From Bacillota bacterium (GTDB lineage Bacteria > Bacillota_H > UBA994 > UBA5500), in NCBI GenBank assembly GCA_012727835.1, contig JAAYGE010000235.1, positions 1-10,046 on the forward strand: a stretch of 10,046 bases of DNA. The letters are read 5' to 3'. Of the stretch, positions 1 to 6,778 are shown one piece after another. How positions within the stretch are numbered: the first letter of the stretch is position 1; each line of letters opens with the position of its first letter. The notes below the pieces were generated by a model. That model ran no database searches. It had not been told where the DNA came from and saw only the letters and a program-made list of their open reading frames with translations. A program made the position numbers and the translations under genes.

Positions 1-13
1 CGTAAAAGCTCCT

Positions 14-1087
14 TTATTTGGACTGGCGGATACTACGAATGGCAGCCTGATGCTCAGCAAAGGTTTTGCTAAAAACGTGCTCTCCGCTGCCATCTTCTTT
101 AGCCACGAAATAGTAATAGGGGGTATCTTCCGGGTCCAAAACGGCCCGAATAGATGCACCACCCGGGTTGGCCACCGGGCCAATAGGCAATCCATCATTG
201 ACATAGGTGTTATAGGGTGAGTCGATAGCCATTTCCGCATCACTCAGTATCGGCTTAGGCTTCTCTAATATATATTGTACCGTAGCACAGGATTGTAGGC
301 GTTGGTTAATCTGCAAGCGGTTATAAAAAACGCCGGCAATAGTAGGCCGCTCGCCATCGACGACCGCTTCCTTCTCTACAATGGAAGCTAAAATGATAAT
401 CTGATCGAGAGTCAAAGGTACCGGTAGATCGGTCAGCTGCCCTCCCTGTAGCACTTCCGCCGGTAGTAGAGGCTCGATAACCTGTTTAAAACGATTGGTC
501 ATAGCCTGTACCACCTCGGCGGCCGAACTACCTGGAACAAAATGATAGGTATCGGGGAAAAGATAACCTTCTAACCGCCTTTCCGGCTCACGCTCCGCAA
601 CGGCTGCTTCCAGAAAATCATAGGGCAGCGGTGCGGATTTTACATAGTCCAAGAACTCCTCCTGCCCAACGATCTGCTTTTCCGCTAACACCTGGGCGAT
701 CTGTTTAATAGTATAACCTTCCGGGATGGTAACGCGAACCGCCAAATCCACCGTGTCGCCCGAATATAACCTCTCTAACAGATGTTTCGGTGCCTCATTG
801 GGTGCCATATCGTATACGCCGGCCTGCATCCGGCCACTGGCACTAGTTAAGCGGCTCAAAATATGAAAGGCTGAACTGCTCTTTATGATACCTTCTTCCT
901 CTAACAGCTGGGCAATTTGACGTGCCGTCATGCCTGCTGGTATAACAACCCGCTTGATCTCCACATCAGGATTGCGAGTTACCGGACTGAGTAGATTAAG
1001 CCCATATAACAGACCAGTCACTATTATGAGGCCAGCTATAGCGGCCAATTTTAGACGCCAAGGGGCAAGGCGTATTCGCCCTAGCAT
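14..1087 (-). CDS. mltG: MltG endolytic murein transglycosylase (YceG/YrrL family)
   Basis: Membrane-anchored lytic transglycosylase that cleaves nascent peptidoglycan strands within the chain and is thought to set glycan length. The 357-residue product fits the family. A basic N-terminus is followed by one membrane segment at about residues 13-33. Next comes a LysM-like region (about 45-110, with VVIPAGMTARQIAQLL, repeated as VTIPEGYTIKQIAQVL near 119-134), then the YceG catalytic domain. The active-site Glu lies in ASIVEKEA (Glu238 or Glu240), followed by GVFYNRL and the PYNTY...GLPIGP signature near 291-303. The ATG at 1087 has TAGGAGA about 8 bases upstream. A separate promoter candidate lies at 1127-1155 and a hairpin separates the gene from yrzB, so it may be transcribed on its own. 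The stop is TAA. Family assignment is near certain. Confidence 0.96.
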   Translation of the reverse strand: MLGRIRLAPWRLKLAAIAGLIIVTGLLYGLNLLSPVTRNPDVEIKRVVIPAGMTARQIAQLLEEEGIIKSSSAFHILSRLTSASGRMQAGVYDMAPNEAPKHLLERLYSGDTVDLAVRVTIPEGYTIKQIAQVLAEKQIVGQEEFLDYVKSAPLPYDFLEAAVAEREPERRLEGYLFPDTYHFVPGSSAAEVVQAMTNRFKQVIEPLLPAEVLQGGQLTDLPVPLTLDQIIILASIVEKEAVVDGERPTIAGVFYNRLQINQRLQSCATVQYILEKPKPILSDAEMAIDSPYNTYVNDGLPIGPVANPGGASIRAVLDPEDTPYYYFVAKEDGSGEHVFSKTFAEHQAAIRSIRQSK

Positions 1088-1126
1088 AAGCTCATCTCCT
1101 AAATCTAGACTAAAATTTCGATACTA

Positions 1127-1155
1127 ATTATAACGTTTGAGTACATAAAAGGGAA
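1127..1155 (-). promoter_or_regulatory. Candidate sigma-A promoter of mltG
   Basis: On the minus strand a perfect TATAAT (1127-1132) lies 17 bases from a poor -35, TTCCCT (1150-1155). The -35 falls inside the 3' arm of the terminator-like hairpin at 1149-1174. The -10 is about 40 bases ahead of the mltG start codon. The weak -35 makes this a moderate call. Confidence 0.5.
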
Positions 1156-1174
1156 CCCATTGTAGGGTTCCCTT
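1149..1174 (-). terminator. Intrinsic terminator after yrzB
   Basis: A perfect 10-bp stem (AAGGGAACCC with GGGTTCCCTT) and a 6-base loop lie 26 bases past the yrzB stop. On the minus strand the 3' arm runs into TTTTATGT, a short U-rich tail. The fold is symmetrical, but only minus-strand genes are present here, so it is read as ending yrzB transcription. Confidence 0.7.
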
Positions 1175-1200
1175 ACTCTAGTATATATAAGCCGCTACCC

Positions 1201-1503
1201 TTATAGAGTGTCGTCTTCGTCGTCCTCGTAGTCCGCTTCTTCTTCCAGCAGTTCTTCCCAAACGGCGACTACCTGCTCCCATTCTTGATCATCTTCAATG
1301 TCTACGAGGATTTCCTCGCCCTCTTCGTCTACGGCAAAGCGCATAATCACATAGCCTTCATCTTCTGACTCATCGTCGACTGGATATAGGATAGCATAGC
1401 TATTGCCATCGACTTCGATAACATCCACTACCTCAAATTCGTATTCGTTCCCGTCTTCATCTATCAGGATCACAAACTCCTCAGCATGTTCATGCTCGGT
1501 CAT
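1201..1503 (-). CDS. yrzB: YrzB-like DUF1292 (UPF0473) acidic protein
   Basis: Small, very acidic protein of unknown biochemical role, of the DUF1292 family typically found between ruvX and mltG in Firmicutes. It opens with the family pattern FVILIDEDGNEYEFEVVDVIEVDG, here near residues 10-32 and immediately followed by YAILYPVDD. It ends in a tail almost entirely of Glu and Asp. There are no membrane segments and no cysteines. The ATG at 1503 is chosen over the GTG at 1509 because GAGGTG is then spaced normally (about 5-7 bases) ahead of it; from the GTG the ribosome site would overlap the start. The predicted length is 100 residues. The stop is TAA. It has its own near-consensus promoter just upstream and a terminator hairpin after it. 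The family call is firm; the function is unknown. Confidence 0.92.
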   Translation of the reverse strand: MTEHEHAEEFVILIDEDGNEYEFEVVDVIEVDGNSYAILYPVDDESEDEGYVIMRFAVDEEGEEILVDIEDDQEWEQVVAVWEELLEEEADYEDDEDDTL

Positions 1504-1533
1504 AGTCACACCTCATTTCCATAATGTAGCTTC

Positions 1534-1562
1534 ATTTTATAAGGTCCCCTTATGAAAGTCAA
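1534..1562 (-). promoter_or_regulatory. Sigma-A promoter of yrzB with palindromic spacer
   Basis: TTGACT (-35, 1557-1562) and TAAAAT (-10, 1534-1539) are exactly 17 bases apart on the minus strand, about 30 bases ahead of the yrzB start. The spacer contains ATAAGG-GGA-CCTTAT (1539-1553), an inverted repeat with 6-base arms that touches the -10. It could be an operator or chance. Confidence 0.72.
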
Positions 1563-1610
1563 TCAGATGCGAAGCTATTTTTAATTTACCCTTTTTCGAA
1601 TAGGTTAAAC

Positions 1611-2027
1611 CTATTTTGCCTGTCGTCGCTGCAGATAAACTTCCAAAATCAGCTGGGCGGCCAGCATATCTATCACCTGCTTGCGTTTTGCTCGGCGCAC
1701 ATCCCCGGCCAACAGGACCCGTTCGGCAGCTACACTAGTGAGGCGTTCATCGATGAAACTGATCTTAATTCCCTGCTCCTGTAAGGCGGCACCAAAGTCT
1801 TCTGCCACCTGGGCTTGAGGACCTTTAGTACCATTCATATTCAAAGGCAGACCAATTACTACTTCTTGCGTTTGATAACGCTCTAAAATATTGATTACTG
1901 CCTCCACATCTGCGGTCAATTGGGAACGTTTGAGCACCGTTACCCCCTGGGCTGTTAGCCCCAAAGGATCACTAACCGCTACCCCGATGGTCTTATTACC
2001 CACATCTAAGCCGACGACTCGTTGCAT
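1611..2027 (-). CDS. ruvX: RuvX/YqgF Holliday-junction-resolvase-like nuclease
   Basis: RNase H-fold nuclease of the YqgF/RuvX family, linked to 16S rRNA 5'-end processing and proposed as a Holliday junction resolvase. The catalytic acidic residues are visible: Asp in GLDVGNKTIGVAVSD at the N-terminus, Glu in FIDERLTS, and Asp in QVIDMLAAQ near the C-terminus. The structural motif VVIGLPLNMNGT lies between the first two. From the ATG at 2027 the product is 138 residues, the usual length. An adjacent ATG at 2030 would add one Met; AAGGTG sits 3-7 bases ahead of both. The start overlaps the stop of the upstream aldo/keto reductase gene, so the two are probably translationally coupled. It ends in TAG, with an in-frame TAA two codons later. 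Longer starts (2045) are unlikely, since family proteins begin right at this motif. Confidence 0.95.
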   Translation of the reverse strand: MQRVVGLDVGNKTIGVAVSDPLGLTAQGVTVLKRSQLTADVEAVINILERYQTQEVVIGLPLNMNGTKGPQAQVAEDFGAALQEQGIKISFIDERLTSVAAERVLLAGDVRRAKRKQVIDMLAAQLILEVYLQRRQAK

Positions 2028-2983
2028 CATATCACCTTCAAACAAAAGTTAGCACAGGCCCGACTACAATAGCCACAAAGAACACAACGGCTAGGATCAA
2101 CCTGGGCGCGCCCTGCCACGATGGTTAAAGCTTGACTTGGGCAAGCCCCCACGCAAGCGCCACATCCTTCGCAATAATCGGCGATACACAACCTACGGGG
2201 TTGACGCCGTAATTTTGCGGCCAACTGGGGCGGCACTTCCTGACCGCTGAATAACAACATATTGGCTTCCAGTTCGGCCTCATTTTGCATGCCCACGGCG
2301 ATGGCCGCCAGCTCGGGCACATCTAAAACAAACTGCAGGGCGCTGGCCGGGTCATGATGAAGGTGCCCACCGGCCAGGGCTTTCATACCATACAGTCCCT
2401 TACCGAGGGAAGCGGCAAACCGGATCGCCTCCAACATGTCTTCCACACTACCATCCACTATGCCCCAGCCCCGCTTGTTGATCAAGGGATGGATCACATC
2501 TATTTGGGGATGGAGGGCTCCAGCTCGGACTCCAGCCACGTAATGGGTGGAAATACCAATGGCACGCACTAGTCCCTGCTCCTTAGCCCGCACCAAATAC
2601 TCTAAAGCGTCCCCATGGCCCCGCAGGGTCAAACTGGATTCTTGTTCATGTAGCAAGAAGATATCAATGTAGTCGCGCCCCAACTCCTGCAGGGCCCGCT
2701 CCACACTAAGTCGCATTTCTTCAGCTGTAGTGGCGTAGCATTTGGTAGCCACATGCACTTTCTGGGACCAGCCCCTATCGAGGGCCCAGCGGATGTGACC
2801 ATAGTTATCATAACTTTCGGCCGTGTCGATGAAGTTTACTCCCATGGCAAAGGCGGCCTCCAGCAAGCGGCCGCCTGTTTGCACACTAAGATTGGCTTGC
2901 ATTGGTCCCATGGTCAGGGACCCGAAGCAGAGCCTGGATACTAATAGACCGGTCTGTCCCAAATATCGATATTCTAAACTCAT
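2027..2983 (-). CDS. Aldo/keto reductase with C-terminal 2x[4Fe-4S] ferredoxin domain
   Basis: A 318-residue cytoplasmic oxidoreductase. Residues 1 to about 255 are an aldo/keto reductase barrel: family opening [23 protein letters not shown], with the catalytic tetrad Asp53 and Tyr58 ([12 protein letters not shown]), Lys81 (VATKCYA) and His112 (FLLHEQ). Residues about 266-314 form a bacterial ferredoxin-like domain with two CxxCxxCxxxC sets (Cys271/274/277/281 and Cys300/303/306/310), predicted to hold two [4Fe-4S] clusters. Aldo/keto reductases with this tail are known in anaerobes, but their substrates are mostly undefined. The start ATG overlaps the ireB stop by 4 bases (ATGA), and its own TGA overlaps the ruvX start, so it is locked into the operon. 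The Cys-rich tail suggests electron transfer to or from ferredoxin rather than simple NADPH use. That is inference; substrate unknown. Confidence 0.92.
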   Translation of the reverse strand: MSLEYRYLGQTGLLVSRLCFGSLTMGPMQANLSVQTGGRLLEAAFAMGVNFIDTAESYDNYGHIRWALDRGWSQKVHVATKCYATTAEEMRLSVERALQELGRDYIDIFLLHEQESSLTLRGHGDALEYLVRAKEQGLVRAIGISTHYVAGVRAGALHPQIDVIHPLINKRGWGIVDGSVEDMLEAIRFAASLGKGLYGMKALAGGHLHHDPASALQFVLDVPELAAIAVGMQNEAELEANMLLFSGQEVPPQLAAKLRRQPRRLCIADYCEGCGACVGACPSQALTIVAGRAQVDPSRCVLCGYCSRACANFCLKVI

Positions 2984-3234
2984 CGTAGGTAGTGTCGCAA
3001 GAGCTCCTCAATAATTTCATCCCGCTCAATACGTCGAATCAGATTGCGGGCATTATTATGGCTGGTGATATAAGCGGGGTCGCCCGAGAGCAAGTAGCCG
3101 GTAATATTAAAGCTAGGATTATAGCCCTTTTCCCTAAGAGCGGCTGCTACCGCCATCAGGATTTTATGGACCTCTTCCTTACGACCGGTATCCACCTTGG
3201 GGATAACCCTAGTGGCCTCATGATTCTCCGCCAT
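2980..3234 (-). CDS. ireB: IreB family regulatory protein (YrzL, UPF0297)
   Basis: Small cytoplasmic protein of the UPF0297/DUF965 family. In Enterococcus faecalis IreB is a phosphorylation target of the Ser/Thr kinase IreK and a negative regulator of cephalosporin resistance. The product is 84 residues and carries the family core [20 protein letters not shown] (about residues 37-56), then [19 protein letters not shown] near 61-79. The N-terminal Thr-containing segment, where the characterised protein is phosphorylated, is present but divergent ([14 protein letters not shown]). The ATG at 3234 follows a purine-rich AGGGGGAG ribosome site. It lies 110 bases after the alaS reading frame in the usual alaS-ireB-ruvX order, here with an aldo/keto reductase inserted. 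No cognate kinase lies in this window. Its stop overlaps the next start by 4 bases. Confidence 0.95.
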   Translation of the reverse strand: MAENHEATRVIPKVDTGRKEEVHKILMAVAAALREKGYNPSFNITGYLLSGDPAYITSHNNARNLIRRIERDEIIEELLRHYLR

Positions 3235-3344
3235 GTCACTCCCCCTCTCTTTTCAGGACTTTAGATGCCCCTTTACCAATATGTTCAACGAACACGGCCG
3301 GATTTCCTTTCCAAATATTATTGCAAATAGATTACAAAGTCCAC

Positions 3345-4022
3345 CTAGACCAGCTGTTGTTCCACTAGGCTGGGCACCCGCTCTAAAGCTTCGGTCAGCT
3401 TGCTAGGATCTTTGCCGCCGGCTTGGGCCATTTGCGGTCGCCCACCGCCACCACCACCCACGATCCGAGCCACTTCCTTGATCAGTTTGCCCGCATGGAG
3501 CTTCTGTTTTACTAAATCATCGGTCACCATAGCTACCAGATTTACCTTGTCCTCCACTACTGCGCCCAATACAATTATGCCACTTTGCAGCTTATCTTTA
3601 ACAGTATCTGCTACCTGCCGCAAGCTATCCATATCCTTAGCCACCACTTGGCGTGCTACTACCGTTATGCCATTGACCTTGGTAGCCTCAGCCAGGAAAG
3701 TGTCCACCTGTTGGGCCGCCTGACGACTGAGCAGAGTCTCCACTTCCCGTTCTGCCGCCTTTAGCTGGTCGAGGGTCTGCTGAACCCGCCGAACCACATC
3801 GTCCGGCTTTACCTTGAGAAGAGCCGCCACCTCTGCTAAGCGGTCCTCCTGCTGCAGGGCATGCCGATAGGCAGCCTCTCCGGTAATAGCCTCTAGGCGT
3901 CGAAGTCCTGCCCCAATTCCGCTTTCGGAGAGCAAGCGGAATTGGCCGATCATGCCTAAGTTGGAAACGTGGGTGCCCCCACAAAGCTCAATGCTATAGT
4001 CGCCCATGGTGACCACGCGCAC
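3345..4022 (-). CDS. alaS: AlaRS C-terminal part: second half of editing site plus C-Ala domain
   Basis: Continuation of alanyl-tRNA synthetase in the same frame, immediately after an in-frame TAG (4023-4025). It opens at a GTG directly abutting that stop. If counted as one 875-codon protein, it is residues 651-875. It supplies the CGGTH motif (Cys664 and His668), which completes the zinc site of the editing domain with HSATH of the upstream part. A helical linker follows, then the C-Ala domain ending in the Gly-rich VGGGGGGRPQMAQAGG and LEERV-like helix (EALERVPSLVEQQLV). There are no further stops or frameshifts. If translated separately it would need reinitiation at the GTG (4022) or at the ATG (4007). 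The only SD-like sequence nearby is TTAGGTG across the stop itself, poorly spaced for 4022 and 12 bases ahead of 4007. It may not be a free-standing gene at all but read-through product or a disabled gene half. Confidence 0.85.
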   Translation of the reverse strand: MRVVTMGDYSIELCGGTHVSNLGMIGQFRLLSESGIGAGLRRLEAITGEAAYRHALQQEDRLAEVAALLKVKPDDVVRRVQQTLDQLKAAEREVETLLSRQAAQQVDTFLAEATKVNGITVVARQVVAKDMDSLRQVADTVKDKLQSGIIVLGAVVEDKVNLVAMVTDDLVKQKLHAGKLIKEVARIVGGGGGGRPQMAQAGGKDPSKLTEALERVPSLVEQQLV

Positions 4023-4025
4023 CTA
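4023..4025 (-). other. In-frame TAG codon interrupting alaS
   Basis: The minus strand reads AAA TAT GGC GAT TAG GTG CGC GTG GTC, giving K-Y-G-D-stop-V-R-V-V. AlaRS proteins normally read through this region without a break (EKYGD-x-VRVV), and the stop occupies the variable x position as codon 650. Removing it gives one 875-residue protein with HxxxH at 562-566 and CxxxH at 664-668, in almost the same register as the E. coli enzyme. A single substitution from AAG, CAG, GAG, TAC/TAT, TTG, TCG or TGG would make it. No insertion or deletion is involved. Confidence 0.93.
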
Positions 4026-5972
4026 ATCGCCATATTTTTCCCCAAATAGGGCTATGGCCCCCTTATCCCGGGCAGCAGCCAAAGACATCTCTTCTGCCAC
4101 CACCTCCCGGCCGGAAAGGATGTGCTCATTTACTTGCTGTTCAATCTGGCGTAGCTCGTCGGCGGTCACAGGGCTGAAATGGGAGAAGTCGAAACGCAAG
4201 TAATCGGCTTCTACCAAAGAGCCGGCTTGATGCACATGCTCACCGAGAACATTCATCAAGGCTTTATGCACCAGATGGGTAGCCGAATGAGCCCGCTGGA
4301 TAGCCAGCCGTCGCCCGATATCTATCTGTAGAACCAGTTTCTGCCCCACCTGCACACTGCCCTCTTCAACAACACAGTGGTGCAAAATCTTGTCGCCGGC
4401 CACTCTTGTGACCTGGTTAACCTGTAACCTCACCCCATCGCCGGTCATTGTACCGATGTCGGCCACCTGGCCGCCCCCTTCAGCATAAAAGACCGTTTGG
4501 TCTAGCAAAATGCCGACTTCCTGGCCAGCGGAAGCAGTCGTAACCAGATTTTCACCGACCGCAATAGCCAGTACTTGGGCTGGGCAACGGCTAGCCGTAT
4601 AGCCAATGAAGACATTGCCGCCTTCGACTTCGTTAAAGAGACCTTGCTTACCGAAGTCGCTCTCTATACCTACGCGAGCTGCCCGGGCCCGTTCCCGTTG
4701 CTCAGCCATAGCTTGCTCAAATCCTTCCCGGTCCACCCGAATACCCTGCTCTCCAGCAATATCTTCCGTCAAATCTAAGGGGAAACCGAAGGTGTCGTAC
4801 AAGCGGAAGGCGTCTTGTCCGTCTAGCACGTCTTTGCCCGCCGCCCGTAGGTCGGCGATAAGACTATTAAGCAGGCTAACACCTTCATCTAGGGTCTCGT
4901 GGAACCGTTCCTCCTCAATGCGAATCACCCGTTCCACAAACTCCTGCTTTTCCACCAGTTCGGGATACCCATCTTGCATGGCCTCCACCACCGCTGCCAC
5001 CAACTTGTAGAGGAAGGGTGAATTGAGGCCTAAAGTCCTGCCGAAACGAACGGCCCGACGGATTAGCCGGCGAATTACGTAGCCCCGCCCTTCGTTGGCC
5101 GGCAAGGCACCGTCACCAATGGCGAAGGTGGCAGCCCTTATATGGTCGGCAATAACATTAAAGGCCATCGCATGTTCTTGTCCCGGTTGATAGGAATGGC
5201 CTGACAACTCGGTAAGCATTTTCATAATCGGTTGGAAGATGTCAATCTCGAAGTTGGACCGGACGCCTTGCACAACAGCGGCCAAGCGCTCTAAGCCCAT
5301 ACCCGTATCAATATTCTTCTTGGGTAAGGGGGTATAGCTTCCATCTTGGCCATGGTTGAACTGGGAAAAGACGTGATTCCATACTTCCAAATAGCGATCA
5401 CATTCACAACCAACGCCACAGGTGGGCGAGTCGCAGCCAAATTCGGGTCCCTGATCAAAGTAAATTTCCGAATTGGGTCCGCAGGGTCCCGGTCCAATAT
5501 CCCAGAAATTGTCCGGATCTTCTACTAAGCGTTCCGGTGGTAGACCGATAACGTTAAGCCAGATATGGCGAGATTCTTCATCCTCTGGATGGATAGAAGC
5601 CCACATCCGTTCCTCGGGTAGATCGATCACATCCCGTAGAAACGTCCAGCCCCACACCAATGTTTCTTCTTTAAAGTAATCACCGATCGAAAAGCTGCCC
5701 AGCATTTCGAAAAAGGTATGATGTCGCGCTGTTTTACCCACGTTTTCAATATCGTTGGTGCGAATACACTTTTGGGAATTGGCCATCCGTGGGTTTTTCG
5801 GAACCTGCTGACCGGCGAAATAGGGTTTCAGGGGCGCCATGCCCGCATTAATCCACAGCAGGGTGGGGTCATCTTGGGGTACGAGAGGGGCGCTAGGCAA
5901 AATATCATGCCCCTTGCTGGCAAAAAAGTCTAAGAACATACGCCGCAATTCATTAGTGCTGTATTTCTTCAT
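4023..5972 (-). CDS. alaS: Alanyl-tRNA synthetase, N-terminal 649 residues (ends at premature TAG)
   Basis: Charges tRNA-Ala with alanine in the cytoplasm. Class II motif 2 is at about 83-98 (ARHHTFFEMLGSFS) and motif 3 at 222-230 (DTGMGLERL). Cys180, 185, 189 and 191 form a Cys cluster (CDSPTCGVGCECDRY) that I recall in clostridial AlaRS. The tRNA-recognition region follows (about 250-450), then a beta-barrel with YAEGGGQVAD, then the first half of the editing domain with zinc ligands HSATH (562-566). The frame then meets TAG after EKYGD. The missing CGGTH and C-Ala domain lie in the next frame. By analogy with E. coli fragments (the first 461 residues still aminoacylate), this part could charge tRNA, but editing of Ser/Gly-tRNA-Ala should fail without the second half. 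The ATG at 5972 has AAAGGAGG 8 bases upstream and starts 3 bases after the nucleosidase stop. Expression is under the alanine T-box. Confidence 0.95.
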   Translation of the reverse strand: MKKYSTNELRRMFLDFFASKGHDILPSAPLVPQDDPTLLWINAGMAPLKPYFAGQQVPKNPRMANSQKCIRTNDIENVGKTARHHTFFEMLGSFSIGDYFKEETLVWGWTFLRDVIDLPEERMWASIHPEDEESRHIWLNVIGLPPERLVEDPDNFWDIGPGPCGPNSEIYFDQGPEFGCDSPTCGVGCECDRYLEVWNHVFSQFNHGQDGSYTPLPKKNIDTGMGLERLAAVVQGVRSNFEIDIFQPIMKMLTELSGHSYQPGQEHAMAFNVIADHIRAATFAIGDGALPANEGRGYVIRRLIRRAVRFGRTLGLNSPFLYKLVAAVVEAMQDGYPELVEKQEFVERVIRIEEERFHETLDEGVSLLNSLIADLRAAGKDVLDGQDAFRLYDTFGFPLDLTEDIAGEQGIRVDREGFEQAMAEQRERARAARVGIESDFGKQGLFNEVEGGNVFIGYTASRCPAQVLAIAVGENLVTTASAGQEVGILLDQTVFYAEGGGQVADIGTMTGDGVRLQVNQVTRVAGDKILHHCVVEEGSVQVGQKLVLQIDIGRRLAIQRAHSATHLVHKALMNVLGEHVHQAGSLVEADYLRFDFSHFSPVTADELRQIEQQVNEHILSGREVVAEEMSLAAARDKGAIALFGEKYGD

Positions 5973-5975
5973 AGA

Positions 5976-6716
5976 TTAATCCTCCTTTGTTAGCAAAACT
6001 TCAATTAATCGTAGAGCAAACTCAGCCGAGGCTCGGCTAGCGGCTTGTACATTGGCATAAAAGTCCTGGTTGGCACTGGCGCGGCCCGTATCAGTGATAC
6101 CACGAATACATAGAAATGGCACGCCTTTACGAGCACACACCTGGGCAACGGCAAAACTTTCCATATCCACCGCTATGGGTGAGTCAGTAGCCGGCAACAC
6201 CTGGTGTTGAGCATCGCTCACAAAGAAGGAGTTACCGGTAAAGAAGTGGGCAATCCCTTTAGGCCGGTCCAATTCCTTGCCGGTGGCAAAAAGGTGCGGG
6301 TCGGGGAACAAACAGTTGGTCTGTAACACATCCACATAACTGCGTTTCTTACCCCAGTCGGTGGTTATCGGTCCTCCCAGGTCCAAATCCCACTGGCAAT
6401 GTTGTTCTCCAATTAAAACGTCGGCTATCTGTAAACTGTCCTCCGGATCGGATATCAAAGCCGCCGTACCCAGATTAAGTACAAAGTTGGGCTGGTAGTG
6501 ATGTAGCAAGTCGCAGGCACCGATAGCCCCATTGGTGGTACCCACCCCCGATTGGATGATTACAAAACGGGCTCCACCTACGGTCCCTTCGGCTACCTGT
6601 GAATACTGGTAATTTTCCACCGGCGCCACCGGCAGTATGACCTGGCGAATAGCATCAAATTCATGGCGCATGGCCACCACAATACCGACGGTCAATTCAC
6701 CAGCCGATATATTCAT
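5976..6716 (-). CDS. mtnN: MTA/SAH nucleosidase-like purine nucleoside hydrolase (PNP_UDP_1 family)
   Basis: Predicted to hydrolyse the N-glycosidic bond of methylthioadenosine, S-adenosylhomocysteine or a related adenine nucleoside, releasing adenine. The 246-residue length is slightly longer than E. coli MtnN. Family landmarks: VGIVVAMRHEF (Glu aligns with catalytic Glu12), SGVGTTNGAIG, LNLGTAA, AVDMESFAVAQVC (aligns with Met173-Glu174) and CIRGITD (Asp aligns with catalytic Asp197). The family's usual G-S-A-G reads G-T-A-A here, and the SGDAF-type loop reads TGNSFFVSD, so substrate preference may differ. A futalosine-hydrolase-like role is possible. The ATG at 6716 has AGAGGTG about 7 bases upstream; an open frame reaching back to 6794 only covers the T-box terminator and is not the protein. 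It is the first gene of the T-box-controlled unit, followed after 3 bases by alaS. Family sure, exact substrate not. Confidence 0.86.
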   Translation of the reverse strand: MNISAGELTVGIVVAMRHEFDAIRQVILPVAPVENYQYSQVAEGTVGGARFVIIQSGVGTTNGAIGACDLLHHYQPNFVLNLGTAALISDPEDSLQIADVLIGEQHCQWDLDLGGPITTDWGKKRSYVDVLQTNCLFPDPHLFATGKELDRPKGIAHFFTGNSFFVSDAQHQVLPATDSPIAVDMESFAVAQVCARKGVPFLCIRGITDTGRASANQDFYANVQAASRASAEFALRLIEVLLTKED

Positions 6717-6743
6717 AGCAAACACCTCTCTCCAGTTCAATTG

Positions 6744-6778
6744 AAAACAAAACTCCCGTCCCAATTCAGGGACGAGAG
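6744..6778 (-). terminator. T-box-controlled intrinsic terminator
   Basis: A 10-bp stem (CTCTCGTCCC, 6778-6769, with GGGACGGGAG, 6762-6753; one T-G pair) with a 6-base loop is followed by TTTTGTTTT. Its 5' arm contains the CGTCCCT that the T-box needs for the competing antiterminator, so the two folds exclude each other. It lies 28 bases ahead of the nucleosidase start. Confidence 0.93.

Noticed and set aside
1563..1610. A terminator after ruvX was looked for.
   Set aside because: Only very short, interrupted complementary arms are present and no stem-plus-U-tract is convincing.
3235..3344. Possible promoters before ireB: TGGACT-17-TAATAT and TTGAAC-17-TCTAAA on the minus strand.
   Set aside because: Both match only about four of six bases per hexamer, in AT-rich DNA. 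Readthrough from alaS is the simpler reading.
3400..3723. A plus-strand open frame of about 107 codons, Pro- and Thr-rich.
   Set aside because: It is antisense to conserved alaS sequence, low complexity, and mirrors the Gly-rich C-Ala codons. No ribosome site or family similarity.
4606..5010. A plus-strand open frame of about 134 codons, Ser/Arg-rich.
   Set aside because: Antisense shadow of the conserved alaS coding region; composition is what a reversed reading of a real gene gives.
3345..5972. A programmed frameshift joining the two alaS parts.
   Set aside because: Both parts are in the same frame, separated by a single stop codon, and no slippery heptamer is needed or seen. Readthrough or reinitiation are the relevant options.
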